The notes under the pieces are model-generated. The model was not told the DNA's origin. It saw only the letters and a list, made by a program, of their open reading frames with translations, and searched no databases. The position numbers and the translations under genes were made by a program. A stretch of DNA of 64,000 bases, taken from positions 58,100-122,099 of the forward strand of contig CAZLLE010000083.1 in NCBI GenBank assembly GCA_964560425.1. The letters run 5' to 3'. Of this stretch, positions 36,846-45,438 are shown piece by piece. Position 1 is the stretch's first letter, and the number at the start of each line of letters is the position of its first letter. This stretch comes from CAZLLE01 sp964560425 (GTDB lineage Bacteria > Campylobacterota > Campylobacteria > Campylobacterales > QNZT01).

Positions 36846-37469
36846 ATGTCTTTTTCAAAAACTATTAATTGTCCACAATGTGGTGTTTCTTTAAATAATG
36901 TTATAAAATATACAGCTTTGATGAAATGTCCTCAATGTGGTAGTGTATTAGTTTATGAAAATGAATCTTTTCGTTCGATGGGTAAAATTGCAACACTTGC
37001 AGATGAGCCATCTTTACTTTGTTTAAATCAATCTTTTTCATAACAAGATGTAAAATTTACTCCTATTGGAAAAGTTCGTTATAGATATGATATAGGTTTT
37101 TGGGAAGAGTGGTTTGTGATTGACTCAAAAGGAAAAGAGTTTTGGGTGAGTGTTGATGAGGGTGATTTTGCTTTTGAAGTACCTTTTGATATCAAAAAAA
37201 AATTTCCAAAAAAGAGTGAACTTAAAGTCTCTGCAACTATATTTTTTGAGGGAATTAGCTGGGTTGTATCAGAGCTTGGCGAGGGTAGTTGTGAAGGATT
37301 TGAAGGACAATTGCCAGAGATGATTAGGATTGGTGAGAAGTTTGATTATATTCACTTTACAAGCTTAAAGGGCGAAGATTTTTTGAGTGTTGAGTGTTAT
37401 AAAGATGGAACGCAAAAAGCATATCGAGGATATTGGGTAGATGCATATGAGATCAAGAGGGTTTCATGA
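36846..37469 (+). pseudogene. DUF4178 zinc-ribbon protein gene interrupted by an in-frame TAA
   Basis: A zinc-ribbon protein starts at 36846 (CPQCG at both ends of the ribbon) and reads LCLNQSFS before a TAA at 37041-37043. The same frame then continues without a break as QDVKFTPIGKVRYRYDIG to 37469. Joined, it is about 207 residues, the size of a DUF4178 protein, and the stop falls where the downstream paralogue has a short loop between NQSF-like and VKF-like strands. One base change (for example TAT or CAA to TAA) explains it. Either a pseudogene, a sequencing error or read-through. The 3' part overlaps the next gene's ATG, showing the original operon frame. Confidence 0.8.
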
Positions 37470-38686
37470 GTAATAATAAAATTAGAGTCATTAACTGTAA
37501 AAATTGTGGTGGTTCTATGGAGATGTTTATAGAGAGTAGAAAACTACAAACTTTAACTTGCTCATATTGTGGGAGTGTTCATGATGTGCAACATGAATTT
37601 AACATACTCTATAAATATTCAAATAATCTCAAATCAAATAGCCCTATTAAACTTGGAATGAAGGGTAAAATCAAAGATGTAGAGTTTATTGTAATTGGGG
37701 AGATTTTTTATAGTGATAAACTATATCCTGAGTCAAAATTAGTAATGAGTGATTATTTGGTTGATTATCAGCTCTACTCACCCACTCATGGTTATGCTAC
37801 TCTCTCTTATGAAAATGGACACTATATTTTTTCAAGAAGAGTAAGAGATATTGCTCCAAATCTACTTAATGGTATTTTTGTGGGAAATGTAGTTGTATAT
37901 AGGAATATAGCTTTTAAAGTAGTAGAAATTTATCAAACTTATCTATATCAGGTAAAAGGAGCTTTGAGCTGGAGGGCAAAAAAGGGTGATAAAACAGCCG
38001 TAGTTATGGCTAGTTCACCACCATATATGATATCTTATGAGAAGAGTAGAAATGAGATAGAGTACTATTTTGAGGAGTATATTAAACCTGAGATTATTTT
38101 TGAAGGGTTTAATATCAAAAATGATCAAGAGGATCATCGTCTTGGAGTTCATAGTGCTCAACTTTTTGATTCACCTATTTTACAAGCACTCTCAAAAGTG
38201 AGTTTTATAAGCATGATTTTCTCTATATTTGTGCTTCTATTTCTATTTATATTTGGAAGTGGAAAAGAGATTTTTTTGGATAATTGGAGTGGAACCAATT
38301 TGCAAAATGCTATCTCAAAAGAGGTTAATGTGAGTAATGTTTCGCATCTATTAAATCTCCAATTAAAAAGTTCATTTAGTGGAAATAGGTGGAGTGATTA
38401 TGATATTTCACTTTTACAAAATCAAAAAGTGATCAAAAATTTCTCCAATGAACTAAATATGGCTAGAAAAAAGAGTCCAAAGATAAATATATATTTTAAG
38501 CTCCCTTCAATGGGTAAATATAATCTCAAAATTGCTTCAAAAATAACTAAGACTCCATATATTAAAGTCTCTTTGAAGCAGAATGTTTGGACTTTGAAAT
38601 ATTTTTTTATGCTTTTTTTGATTAGCTTTCTCTCTTATATTTTCTATCTTTTCAAAAGATATAGTTTTGAACTAAAGAGAGATTAA
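37466..38686 (+). CDS. DUF4178 membrane protein with an N-terminal zinc ribbon
   Basis: 406 residues: a zinc ribbon (CKNCGG ... CSYCGS, about 11-36), a DUF4178-like beta domain repeated twice (around 60-130 and 135-200), a membrane helix at about 250-270, an extracytoplasmic beta domain and a last helix near 378-395. It overlaps the broken paralogue upstream by 4 bases. DUF4178 genes recur with DUF350 and spermidine-synthase-like genes in many bacteria; the pathway has no accepted function. Confidence 0.72.
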   Translation: MSNNKIRVINCKNCGGSMEMFIESRKLQTLTCSYCGSVHDVQHEFNILYKYSNNLKSNSPIKLGMKGKIKDVEFIVIGEIFYSDKLYPESKLVMSDYLVDYQLYSPTHGYATLSYENGHYIFSRRVRDIAPNLLNGIFVGNVVVYRNIAFKVVEIYQTYLYQVKGALSWRAKKGDKTAVVMASSPPYMISYEKSRNEIEYYFEEYIKPEIIFEGFNIKNDQEDHRLGVHSAQLFDSPILQALSKVSFISMIFSIFVLLFLFIFGSGKEIFLDNWSGTNLQNAISKEVNVSNVSHLLNLQLKSSFSGNRWSDYDISLLQNQKVIKNFSNELNMARKKSPKINIYFKLPSMGKYNLKIASKITKTPYIKVSLKQNVWTLKYFFMLFLISFLSYIFYLFKRYSFELKRD

Positions 38687-38687
38687 T

Positions 38688-38858
38688 ATGATTAAAGTTT
38701 TTACATTAATATTTCTGTCTCTTACTCTTTTGGCATCATATTTAACCTATAATGATATAGCTGCTCAGGGTGTAAATGTTGAAGAGGAGAAGAGTGTGAG
38801 AAGTAGTAGCTACTCTTCGGGTGGTTTTAGTGGTGGCGGGTATAGTTATGGGAAATAA
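38688..38858 (+). CDS. 56-residue exported Ser/Gly/Tyr-rich peptide
   Basis: A short frame one base after the previous stop: a signal peptide (IKVFTLIFLSLTLLA), a short acidic stretch (NVEEEKS), then a low-complexity tail SSSYSSGGFSGGGYSYGK. It sits in line between the DUF4178 and DUF350 genes, 17 bases before the latter, so it is almost certainly translated with them. Gly/Tyr/Ser tails of this sort are seen in small exported proteins of related DUF350 operons, though this is from memory. Function unknown. Confidence 0.65.
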   Translation: MIKVFTLIFLSLTLLASYLTYNDIAAQGVNVEEEKSVRSSSYSSGGFSGGGYSYGK

Positions 38859-38875
38859 AAACAGGAGATTTTAAA

Positions 38876-39088
38876 ATGGATGAGACAGTAATAATGCAGT
38901 TGATATCAACACTTTTATATGGGATAATTGGTTTAGTAATATTTATATTTTCACTTATTGTATTGGAGAAGATAACTCAATTCTCAATCAATAAAAAAAT
39001 TGTAGAAGAGGGTAATATCGCTTTGGCAATTGTAGTAGGTTCTATTATTATCGCTATTGGTATGATTAGTTCTTCAGCAATTCAATAA
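38876..39088 (+). CDS. DUF350 family two-helix membrane protein
   Basis: 70 residues with two membrane helices (about 13-30 and 46-66) and the DUF350 patterns GIIGLVIFIFSLIVLEKIT and GNIALAIVVGSIIIAIGM. A GGAG ribosome binding site precedes the ATG. It directly abuts the spermidine-synthase-like gene. DUF350 proteins of unknown function accompany such synthases and ATP-grasp amidoligases in several phyla. Confidence 0.85.
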   Translation: MDETVIMQLISTLLYGIIGLVIFIFSLIVLEKITQFSINKKIVEEGNIALAIVVGSIIIAIGMISSSAIQ

Positions 39089-40609
39089 GTGAAAGAGGGC
39101 AAATATTATAAAGAGAGTGCTCTTCTCTTTTCTACCTTTATTATTGCTATTTGTGGATTAATTTATGAGCTTTTAGCAGGTACTCTATCTAGTTATCTTT
39201 TGGGAGACTCTATCTACCAATTTTCCCTAACTATTGGATTTTTTATGAGTGCAATGGGAGTTGGTGCATGGCTTAGTCGTTTTATCAAAGATGATCTTCC
39301 AAGGGCTTTTATATATATTCAAATTGCTATTGCTATTTTGGGTGGAGTTAGTGCTGAGGTTCTATTTTTTGCTTTTAGTGTTATTCATAACTACTATTTA
39401 ATATTTTTTATGGTGATAATATCTCTTGGAGCGATGATTGGTATAGAGATACCTCTTGTTATTAGAATATTAGAGAAGAGTAGTTTGCGAGAGAATCTTT
39501 CAAATGTTTTTACTGCTGATTATATCGGAGCTCTATTTGCTGCTTTGATTTTTCCTATAGTTCTATTACCAAAATTGGGCGTAATGCAGACAAGTTTTTT
39601 TGTTGGTTTTCTCAATATTTGTGTAGCTCTTTTGGCATGGTTTATATTTGTAGAGTTGAAAAATAGATATAAAATATTATTAGCTATTATTGCTACTAAT
39701 ATATTACTGTTTGTAGGATTTTTTAGTGCAAATAGTGTTATGGATTCTCTTGAGAGTAGATTATATAAGGGTAATATTATCTACACCAAAACTACTAAAT
39801 ATCAGAGATTAACAATTACAAAAAATAGAGATAGAGTCAGATTTTTTATAAATGGTGCATTGCAATTTGATTCAATAGATGAGTATCGCTATCATGAGAT
39901 GTTGGTGCATCCTGCTATGAATAGGGCTTTAGATCGAGAGAATATACTTATTTTGGGTGGTGGTGATGGACTTGCTTTAAGAGAGATATTGAAATATAAA
40001 GATGTAAAAAGTGTAATCATGGTAGATTTAGATCCTGAAGTGACTAAAATTTTTAGATCAAATCTACTTTTGACTTCACTAAATAAAAACTCTCTAAATA
40101 GTAAAAAATTGACTATAATAAACAAAGATGCATGGAAATTTTTGCAAGAGAATCAAAATTTATATGACATAATCATAATAGATTTGCCAGATCCAAACAA
40201 TATAAGTCTTAGTCGTCTATATACGACAACATTTTATAATCTTGTAAAATTAAACCTATCTAAAAATGGTATATTTACAGTTCAATCTACATCACCTCTT
40301 TTTGCAAGAGAGGCTTTTTGGTCAATTTACAAGAGTGTCTCTTTTGAAGATAACGAGTTTAAAATATATCCCTATCATGTATATATTCCAAGTTTTGGAG
40401 AGTGGGGATTTATCTTGGCAAGTCGTATGAATGTAGATTTTAATCTTTTTGATTCTAAAATAGAGAGAAGATTTATAGATCAAAATGTGATGAAAAGATC
40501 ACTTCTTTTCTCTTTAGATATGAGTCAAATAGATGTAGAGCCAAATAGATTAAGTAATCATCTTTTGATTAAATATTATAATGATGGATGGGTAAAATGG
40601 TATGAGTAA
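39089..40609 (+). CDS. Membrane-bound spermidine-synthase-like aminopropyltransferase
   Basis: 506 residues: about seven membrane helices in the first 220 residues, then a Rossmann methyltransferase-like domain. ILILGGGDGLALREILKY carries the spermidine synthase GGGDG nucleotide loop, VIMVDLDPEV the acidic strand, and IIIDLPDPNN the catalytic-aspartate strand. Soluble SpeE makes spermidine from putrescine and decarboxylated SAM; membrane-fused forms are unassigned. It starts at GTG 39089. Its position after DUF350 suggests a modified polyamine or other amine acting at the membrane. Confidence 0.85.
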   Translation: MKEGKYYKESALLFSTFIIAICGLIYELLAGTLSSYLLGDSIYQFSLTIGFFMSAMGVGAWLSRFIKDDLPRAFIYIQIAIAILGGVSAEVLFFAFSVIHNYYLIFFMVIISLGAMIGIEIPLVIRILEKSSLRENLSNVFTADYIGALFAALIFPIVLLPKLGVMQTSFFVGFLNICVALLAWFIFVELKNRYKILLAIIATNILLFVGFFSANSVMDSLESRLYKGNIIYTKTTKYQRLTITKNRDRVRFFINGALQFDSIDEYRYHEMLVHPAMNRALDRENILILGGGDGLALREILKYKDVKSVIMVDLDPEVTKIFRSNLLLTSLNKNSLNSKKLTIINKDAWKFLQENQNLYDIIIIDLPDPNNISLSRLYTTTFYNLVKLNLSKNGIFTVQSTSPLFAREAFWSIYKSVSFEDNEFKIYPYHVYIPSFGEWGFILASRMNVDFNLFDSKIERRFIDQNVMKRSLLFSLDMSQIDVEPNRLSNHLLIKYYNDGWVKWYE

Positions 40610-40618
40610 GGGGAATAT

Positions 40619-41350
40619 ATGAAAATAGTATTATTACTTTTAATTGGAGTGATATTGAGTGCGGGTAATATAAAAATAGCTGTGGCAGCTAATGTTAGCT
40701 ATGCAATAGAGGATTTAAAGGCGGAGTTTAATACGCTTTATCCTGATATAAAAGTTCAAGTTACACTTGGAAGTAGTGGAAAATTGACAGCCCAAATCAA
40801 AAATGGAGCTCCGTATCAACTATTTATGTCTGCAAATATGAGATATCCAAAATCTCTATATACTGATAAAATAGCCATAACAAAACCAAAAGTTTATGCA
40901 CAAGGTGGACTTGCTTTTTTGAGTAGTAAAAAAAGAGATTTTTCAAAAGGGATTAATCTCTTAAAAGATAAAAAAATATCTAAAATAGCTATTGCTAATC
41001 CAAAAACAGCACCCTATGGAAAAGCAACATTAGAAGCTTTGACAAATGCCAAAATTTATAATGATATAAAATCAAAAATTGTCTATGGTGAATCAATCTC
41101 ACAAACTCTAACATTTACATTAAGGGCTACAGACATTGGAATTGTTGCAAAATCTCTACTTTTTTCACCTAGAATGGCTAAATTTAAAAAAGGTATAAAT
41201 TGGAGTGAATTAGATTCTTCTCTTTATACTCCTATTAGTCAAGGGATTGTTATGCTAAAAGATAATAGAGATGTGGAGCTATTTTATAATTTTATATTGA
41301 GTCAAAAGGCAAAAAAAATCTTGAAAAATTTTGGGTATATAGTAGAGTGA
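40619..41350 (+). CDS. modA: Molybdate ABC transporter substrate-binding protein ModA
   Basis: 243 residues: signal peptide, then IKIAVAANVSYAIEDLKAEF, LGSSGKLTAQIKNGAPYQLF and IANPKTAPYGKATLEAL, the type 2 periplasmic-binding fold of ModA with its oxyanion-binding serines. It starts 9 bases after the upstream gene and leads modA-TOBE-modB-modC. Molybdate would feed molybdoenzymes such as periplasmic nitrate reductase. Confidence 0.93.
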   Translation: MKIVLLLLIGVILSAGNIKIAVAANVSYAIEDLKAEFNTLYPDIKVQVTLGSSGKLTAQIKNGAPYQLFMSANMRYPKSLYTDKIAITKPKVYAQGGLAFLSSKKRDFSKGINLLKDKKISKIAIANPKTAPYGKATLEALTNAKIYNDIKSKIVYGESISQTLTFTLRATDIGIVAKSLLFSPRMAKFKKGINWSELDSSLYTPISQGIVMLKDNRDVELFYNFILSQKAKKILKNFGYIVE

Positions 41351-41742
41351 ATAGTTTAATTGCTTTGGTTGTAAAAATTGATAATGTTGATAATCTTAAT
41401 ATTGTTGATTTTAAATTTTTGGATCAGACTCTTAGCATGATGAGCTTGGATTTGAGTGATAATATCAGAGTTGGAAGTAGGGTTGAATTAATGGCAAATC
41501 CCTCTCATGTTGCAATAGCCAAAAATTTTAGGGGAGTATTAAGCTACTCAAATCAATTAGAGGCAAAGATAAAATCATTAGAGAATGGTAAACTTTTGAG
41601 TAGTATTAAACTCTCTATTGGAAGCTCTATATTAGAATCTATTATTACACTTCGTTCATCTAAAAAGATGAATTTAAAAGTAGGTGATGAAGTTACAGCT
41701 CTTATTAAAGCTAGTGAACTCTCTATTTTGAGGGTTTTGTAG
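41347..41742 (+). CDS. Stand-alone TOBE (molybdate-binding) domain protein
   Basis: 131 residues, mostly beta strands. The C-terminal half resembles a Mop/TOBE unit (VGDEVTALIKASELSILRVL closes it); the N-terminal half looks like a degenerate copy. Such proteins bind molybdate in the cytoplasm as a store or regulator. It starts with GTG overlapping the modA stop, and its stop overlaps the modB start. No helix-turn-helix is present, so it is not ModE. Confidence 0.8.
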   Translation: MNSLIALVVKIDNVDNLNIVDFKFLDQTLSMMSLDLSDNIRVGSRVELMANPSHVAIAKNFRGVLSYSNQLEAKIKSLENGKLLSSIKLSIGSSILESIITLRSSKKMNLKVGDEVTALIKASELSILRVL

Positions 41743-42434
41743 TGTTTGAACTATTACAAAATCTTGAATTTACTCCGTTTGTATTATCTTTTAAATTGGC
41801 TTCTATTACTACTTTGATTTTGTTTATTGTCTCTCTCCCTTTGGCTTGGTATCTATCTCAAACATCTTCAAAAATCAAACCATTTTTGGAGGCTATTACA
41901 GCTTTGCCTATTGTACTTCCTCCATCAGTTTTGGGATTTTATATTTTAGTTGCTCTTTCTCAAAATTCACCAATTGGTACTTTCTTTGATAAATATTTTG
42001 ATATCAAACTTGTATTTAATTTTACAGGGCTTGTAGTTGCTAGTTGTTTTTACTCTCTTCCTTTTATGCTTCAGCCTCTTCAGAGTGGTTTTGAAAATAT
42101 AAATAAAAATATGCTTGAAGCCTCTTATCTAGCGGGTAAAAGTAAATTTGTAACTATCTTTAGAGTCGCTCTTCCAAATATAAAACCAGCTCTTTTAACT
42201 GCTATCATTATAACTTTTGCACATACTGTTGGTGAGTTTGGAGTTGTTTTGATGGTTGGTGGAAGTATTCCTGAAGAGACAAAAGTGGCTTCAGTTGCAA
42301 TATATGAGATGGTAGAGATTATGGATTATAGTTCCGCTCATATCTATAGTGCTATTATGGTTATCATGAGTTTTCTTGTATTACTTATTGTATATATTTT
42401 TAATGCCAAAGAGAATAAAAAGTTTAGGGTATAA
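41742..42434 (+). CDS. modB: Molybdate ABC transporter permease ModB
   Basis: A 230-residue, five- to six-helix permease with ALPIVLPPSVLGFYIL and the EAA loop EASYLAGKSKFVTIFRVALP, then HTVGEFGVVLMVGGSIP. It overlaps the TOBE gene by one base and precedes modC by 3 bases. Confidence 0.93.
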   Translation: MFELLQNLEFTPFVLSFKLASITTLILFIVSLPLAWYLSQTSSKIKPFLEAITALPIVLPPSVLGFYILVALSQNSPIGTFFDKYFDIKLVFNFTGLVVASCFYSLPFMLQPLQSGFENINKNMLEASYLAGKSKFVTIFRVALPNIKPALLTAIIITFAHTVGEFGVVLMVGGSIPEETKVASVAIYEMVEIMDYSSAHIYSAIMVIMSFLVLLIVYIFNAKENKKFRV

Positions 42435-42437
42435 GAG

Positions 42438-43316
42438 ATGTTGAAAATAGAGTTAACTAAGAGGCTTCATGGTAGTAGTGGAGAGATGAATTTGGATATT
42501 AATCTTGAAATAGATGAGAATGATTTTGTTGCTCTAAGTGGAAAAAGTGGAAGTGGAAAAACAACATTTTTAAGAATACTTGCAGGGTTGGAAGATGCAA
42601 GAGGAGAGATAAAAATAGGTGATAAAATTTGGCTAGATTCCAAGATTAATACTCCGCCTCAAAAAAGAGAGATAGGTTTTGTCTTTCAAGATTATGCACT
42701 CTTTTCAAACATGAGTGTAGAAGAGAATCTACTTTTTGTAAATAGAGATAAAACTCTTGCTTCTCGCTTGTTGGATATTACAGAGCTTAGTGAACTAAAA
42801 AAGCGTTTCCCAAATACCCTTAGTGGAGGACAAAAACAGCGTGTTAGTTTGTGTAGGGCTTTGATGAATAGACCAAAATTGTTACTTATGGATGAGCCAT
42901 TATCTGCTCTTGATCCTATGATGCGAACAAAACTTCAAAATGAGATTTTGACACTTCACTCTGAATTTGGAACAACTACTATTATGGTCAGTCATGATAG
43001 TAGTGAAATTTATAGATTGAGTAATAGAGTATTGATCTTAAATCAAGGAAAAATTATTGATGATGGTCTTGCAAAAGATGTTTTACTAAAGACAACAGGC
43101 TCTCAAAAATTCTCTTTTGAGGGTGAATTGCTAGATATTATCAAAGTAGATGTGATCTATATAGCAATTATATCTATAGCTCAACAGTTAGTTGAAGTTG
43201 TAGTTACTTCCAAAGAGGCTCAAAATTTGACTATTGGTGAAGTGGTGAATGTTAGTACAAAAGCTTTTAGTCCGACCATCTCTTCAAAGGGGAAAAGTTT
43301 TCCCCCCTTAAAGTGA
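42438..43316 (+). CDS. modC: Molybdate ABC transporter ATP-binding protein ModC
   Basis: 292 residues: Walker A GKSGSGKTTFLRIL, Q-loop VFQDYALFSNM, signature LSGGQKQRVSLCRAL, Walker B LLLMDEPLSALD, and the H-loop MVSHD. The C-terminal ~60 residues are a single short TOBE-like domain, smaller than in E. coli ModC. Its end overlaps the convergent M23 gene by 9 bases. Confidence 0.92.
   Translation: MLKIELTKRLHGSSGEMNLDINLEIDENDFVALSGKSGSGKTTFLRILAGLEDARGEIKIGDKIWLDSKINTPPQKREIGFVFQDYALFSNMSVEENLLFVNRDKTLASRLLDITELSELKKRFPNTLSGGQKQRVSLCRALMNRPKLLLMDEPLSALDPMMRTKLQNEILTLHSEFGTTTIMVSHDSSEIYRLSNRVLILNQGKIIDDGLAKDVLLKTTGSQKFSFEGELLDIIKVDVIYIAIISIAQQLVEVVVTSKEAQNLTIGEVVNVSTKAFSPTISSKGKSFPPLK
43289..43305. 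terminator. Palindrome at the modC/M23 junction, possible terminator
   Basis: GGGGAAAAGTTTTCCCC is a perfect 17-base palindrome inside the last codons of modC, with a T-run (GATTTTTTG) about 10 bases further on the + strand. The distance to the T-run makes termination uncertain. Confidence 0.35.
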
Positions 43317-44321
43317 TTTTTTGATTCTATAGTTGATCTGTTTTATTAGAGATTCCCAATTTACAGCTTTTTCTCTATTCATGATAGATGCATGATTGCT
43401 TGTGTTCCAGTTTAGATATTTTGCTGGATTTAGCCATTTGTTGAGGTATCTAATCTCATAGTGTAGATGAGCTCCTGTGCTTCTGCCTGTGCTACCTACA
43501 TAGCCTATTATATTACCTTTATATACATACTCACCCTTTTTGACCTTATATTGACTTAAATGTCCATACGCAGTTTCAAATCCATAAGCATGATTTATAA
43601 GTATAAATTTCCCATAGCCACCTTTATTACCTACAAAAGAGATAACTCCATCAGCTGTAGCACGAATTGGTGTACCTTTTTTGGCAACTAAATCTATACC
43701 TGCATGAAAACTTTTTTTATGAGTTATTGGATGTGTACGATAACCAAATTTACTAGATACTCTTTTGTATGGGATAGGTCTATCATTTGGAATATTTTTC
43801 TCAAGAGTAGTTGTCAAAGCTTTTGATAACTTTTTTTGAATAAATTTTTTCCTATTTTGACTATTTGCTTTTATGTCAGCTGCTTTTATTCTATCACCAA
43901 GAGCTGCATCCATATCTGGTTCAAGTCCAATCTTTTTCTCTATCTCTTGTAGATGTTCATTCATTGATTCTAGTTTTTGACTATCATCAGTTATACTTTG
44001 TTGTAGTTGTAGATTTTTACTAATTAGTGTATGTTTTACATCTTCTAGCTCTTTTTTTTCTAATAAGAGAGTTTTATGCTCTTTTTTAAGTTGTTGATTT
44101 TGATCAATAAGTTGTTGTTGTGAATCTTTTAATTCTTGTGTATATAATGCATAATCATCAACCCTAACAGATAGAGTTTTTAGTAATATTGCACCTATAA
44201 TAATAATTAGGATTACTCCTAGAAGTACCCATTTTGCAACTACTTTAATGAATTGATTCAGTGTATATTGTCTGATCCCATTTATATCACTTATGGTAAT
44301 CATGAACTGGTTTTTCATCAT
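43308..44321 (-). CDS. M23 family peptidoglycan endopeptidase (LytM-type) with coiled coil
   Basis: 337 residues: a cytoplasmic start, a membrane helix at about 32-50, a coiled coil to about 130, and a LytM domain with HPITHKKSFHAGIDL (metal His and Asp), GYGKFILINHAYG and GAHLHYEIR (HxH). All zinc ligands are present, so it should be active. Such proteins trim cross-links for cell shape in Campylobacterota, often with bactofilin; a bactofilin gene lies 5 kb away. An AGAAGGA ribosome binding site precedes the ATG. Confidence 0.9.
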   Translation of the reverse strand: MMKNQFMITISDINGIRQYTLNQFIKVVAKWVLLGVILIIIIGAILLKTLSVRVDDYALYTQELKDSQQQLIDQNQQLKKEHKTLLLEKKELEDVKHTLISKNLQLQQSITDDSQKLESMNEHLQEIEKKIGLEPDMDAALGDRIKAADIKANSQNRKKFIQKKLSKALTTTLEKNIPNDRPIPYKRVSSKFGYRTHPITHKKSFHAGIDLVAKKGTPIRATADGVISFVGNKGGYGKFILINHAYGFETAYGHLSQYKVKKGEYVYKGNIIGYVGSTGRSTGAHLHYEIRYLNKWLNPAKYLNWNTSNHASIMNREKAVNWESLIKQINYRIKKSL

Positions 44322-44331
44322 TTCTTTCCTT

Positions 44332-45291
44332 CTATACTTTGCATAAACTATTTTCAGTTAATGCAAAGAGTACCTCTTCTAGGGTATCTCTATATTTCGA
44401 GTATTCTACTTGTAGTGTTCCTGCATTAAGATGACCTCCTCCTCCTAGTTTTGATAGGATTTGTGCAATATTAGCATTAGAGTTTTTGTTGATAATAGAT
44501 TTACCTACTGCAAATACAATATTTTTTTTATCTTTAGCTGGAAATATATGAATTGATGTATTTGCATTTGGAAAAAGTGTATAGATTAAAAAACGATTTC
44601 CGGGATAAATTATCTCTTCATCTTTGAGATTGAGTATTATAGTTTTATCTTCTAGGGTTGCACATCTTTTTAGTTGATCTATAAATTGTTGTTGATATTT
44701 ATTATAAAGTTCAACTCTCTCTTTTACATCAGGAAGTTGCAAAATTTCACTGATTGTATATTTGTTACAATAATCGACTAAATCCATCATAAGAGAGTAG
44801 TTAGATATTCTAAAGTTTTTGAACTTTCCAAGATTAGTGCGTGGATCCATTATAAAACTAAGTAGATTCCAACCTGTTGGATTTTTGATTTCATCTATAG
44901 TATATTTTGCTTGATTAGCATAATTTAGTGCATCTATCATCTCTTTGAAATATAAAGGAAAATCAGCACCAACTCTTTGATAATAGCTATATATTACCTC
45001 TGCTGTTGATGAAGCATCAGTAAATAGTACATGATTTGCATTAATAATAATATTTCCAATTGTATGTGTGTAGTGATGATCAAATGCTTTATTTACACCT
45101 TGTGCATATGGTAAATTTGCTGTGATATCATCTAAACTAATTTCGATTTTACCATCTTGCATATCCTTTGGATGTACAAATTTAATATTATCGATGATCT
45201 CAAGATATTTGAGTAGAGATGCACATATAATACCATCCATATTACTTCTAGTTAATAATCTATATTTTTTTGTGTTGTTGTTGGCTTGCAT
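44332..45291 (-). CDS. DHH/DHHA1 family phosphoesterase
   Basis: 319 residues from the ATG at 45291, chosen for a GAGGA ribosome binding site. LLTRSNMDGIICASLL stands for the first metal motif, AFDHHYTHT is the DHH motif, and SKLGGGGHLNAGT closes the DHHA1 domain. The family includes RecJ, nanoRNases and c-di-AMP phosphodiesterases; this one has a variant first motif (NMDG for DxDG). The substrate is unknown. It precedes the M23 gene by 10 bases. Confidence 0.82.
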   Translation of the reverse strand: MQANNNTKKYRLLTRSNMDGIICASLLKYLEIIDNIKFVHPKDMQDGKIEISLDDITANLPYAQGVNKAFDHHYTHTIGNIIINANHVLFTDASSTAEVIYSYYQRVGADFPLYFKEMIDALNYANQAKYTIDEIKNPTGWNLLSFIMDPRTNLGKFKNFRISNYSLMMDLVDYCNKYTISEILQLPDVKERVELYNKYQQQFIDQLKRCATLEDKTIILNLKDEEIIYPGNRFLIYTLFPNANTSIHIFPAKDKKNIVFAVGKSIINKNSNANIAQILSKLGGGGHLNAGTLQVEYSKYRDTLEEVLFALTENSLCKV

Positions 45292-45316
45292 ATTTTGGAT
45301 CCTCAATTTTTGATAT

Positions 45317-45363
45317 AAGTACCAAACCATAATAAATATTTTGTTTATTATGGTTTGGTACTT
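45317..45363. repeat. Perfect 20-bp inverted repeat
   Basis: AAGTACCAAACCATAATAAA (45317-45336) and its exact reverse complement (45344-45363) flank a 7-base loop. It lies between the LysM-gene terminator and the DHH gene start. There is no T-run directly after either arm, so it is not a classic terminator. It could be a long mRNA leader hairpin of the DHH gene, a cruciform protein site or a repetitive palindromic element. Confidence 0.85.
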
Positions 45364-45381
45364 ATTACAAATCAGATCGAC

Positions 45382-45434
45382 AAAAAGGGAAAAAAGTGAA
45401 GCTTTTTCATGAGTGTTGAATCATGAAAAAACTT
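45382..45434 (-). terminator. Terminator of the rhodanese/PilJ-like/LysM operon
   Basis: Read leftward, AAGTTTTTTCATGA pairs with TCATGAAAAAGCTT across an 8-base loop (one mismatch) and is followed by CACTTTTTTCCCTTTTT. It begins 5 bases after the LysM gene stop. Confidence 0.75.
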
Positions 45435-45438
45435 GCTA

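Noticed and set aside
37116..37469. A separate gene starting at a GTG at 37116
   Set aside because: It is in the same frame as the preceding zinc-ribbon frame, has no convincing ribosome binding site, and the sequence between the stop and the GTG also codes for DUF4178-like protein.
39089..40609. A canonical soluble spermidine synthase SpeE
   Set aside because: The N-terminal seven-helix membrane domain and the DUF350 neighbour set it apart, so no speE symbol was given.
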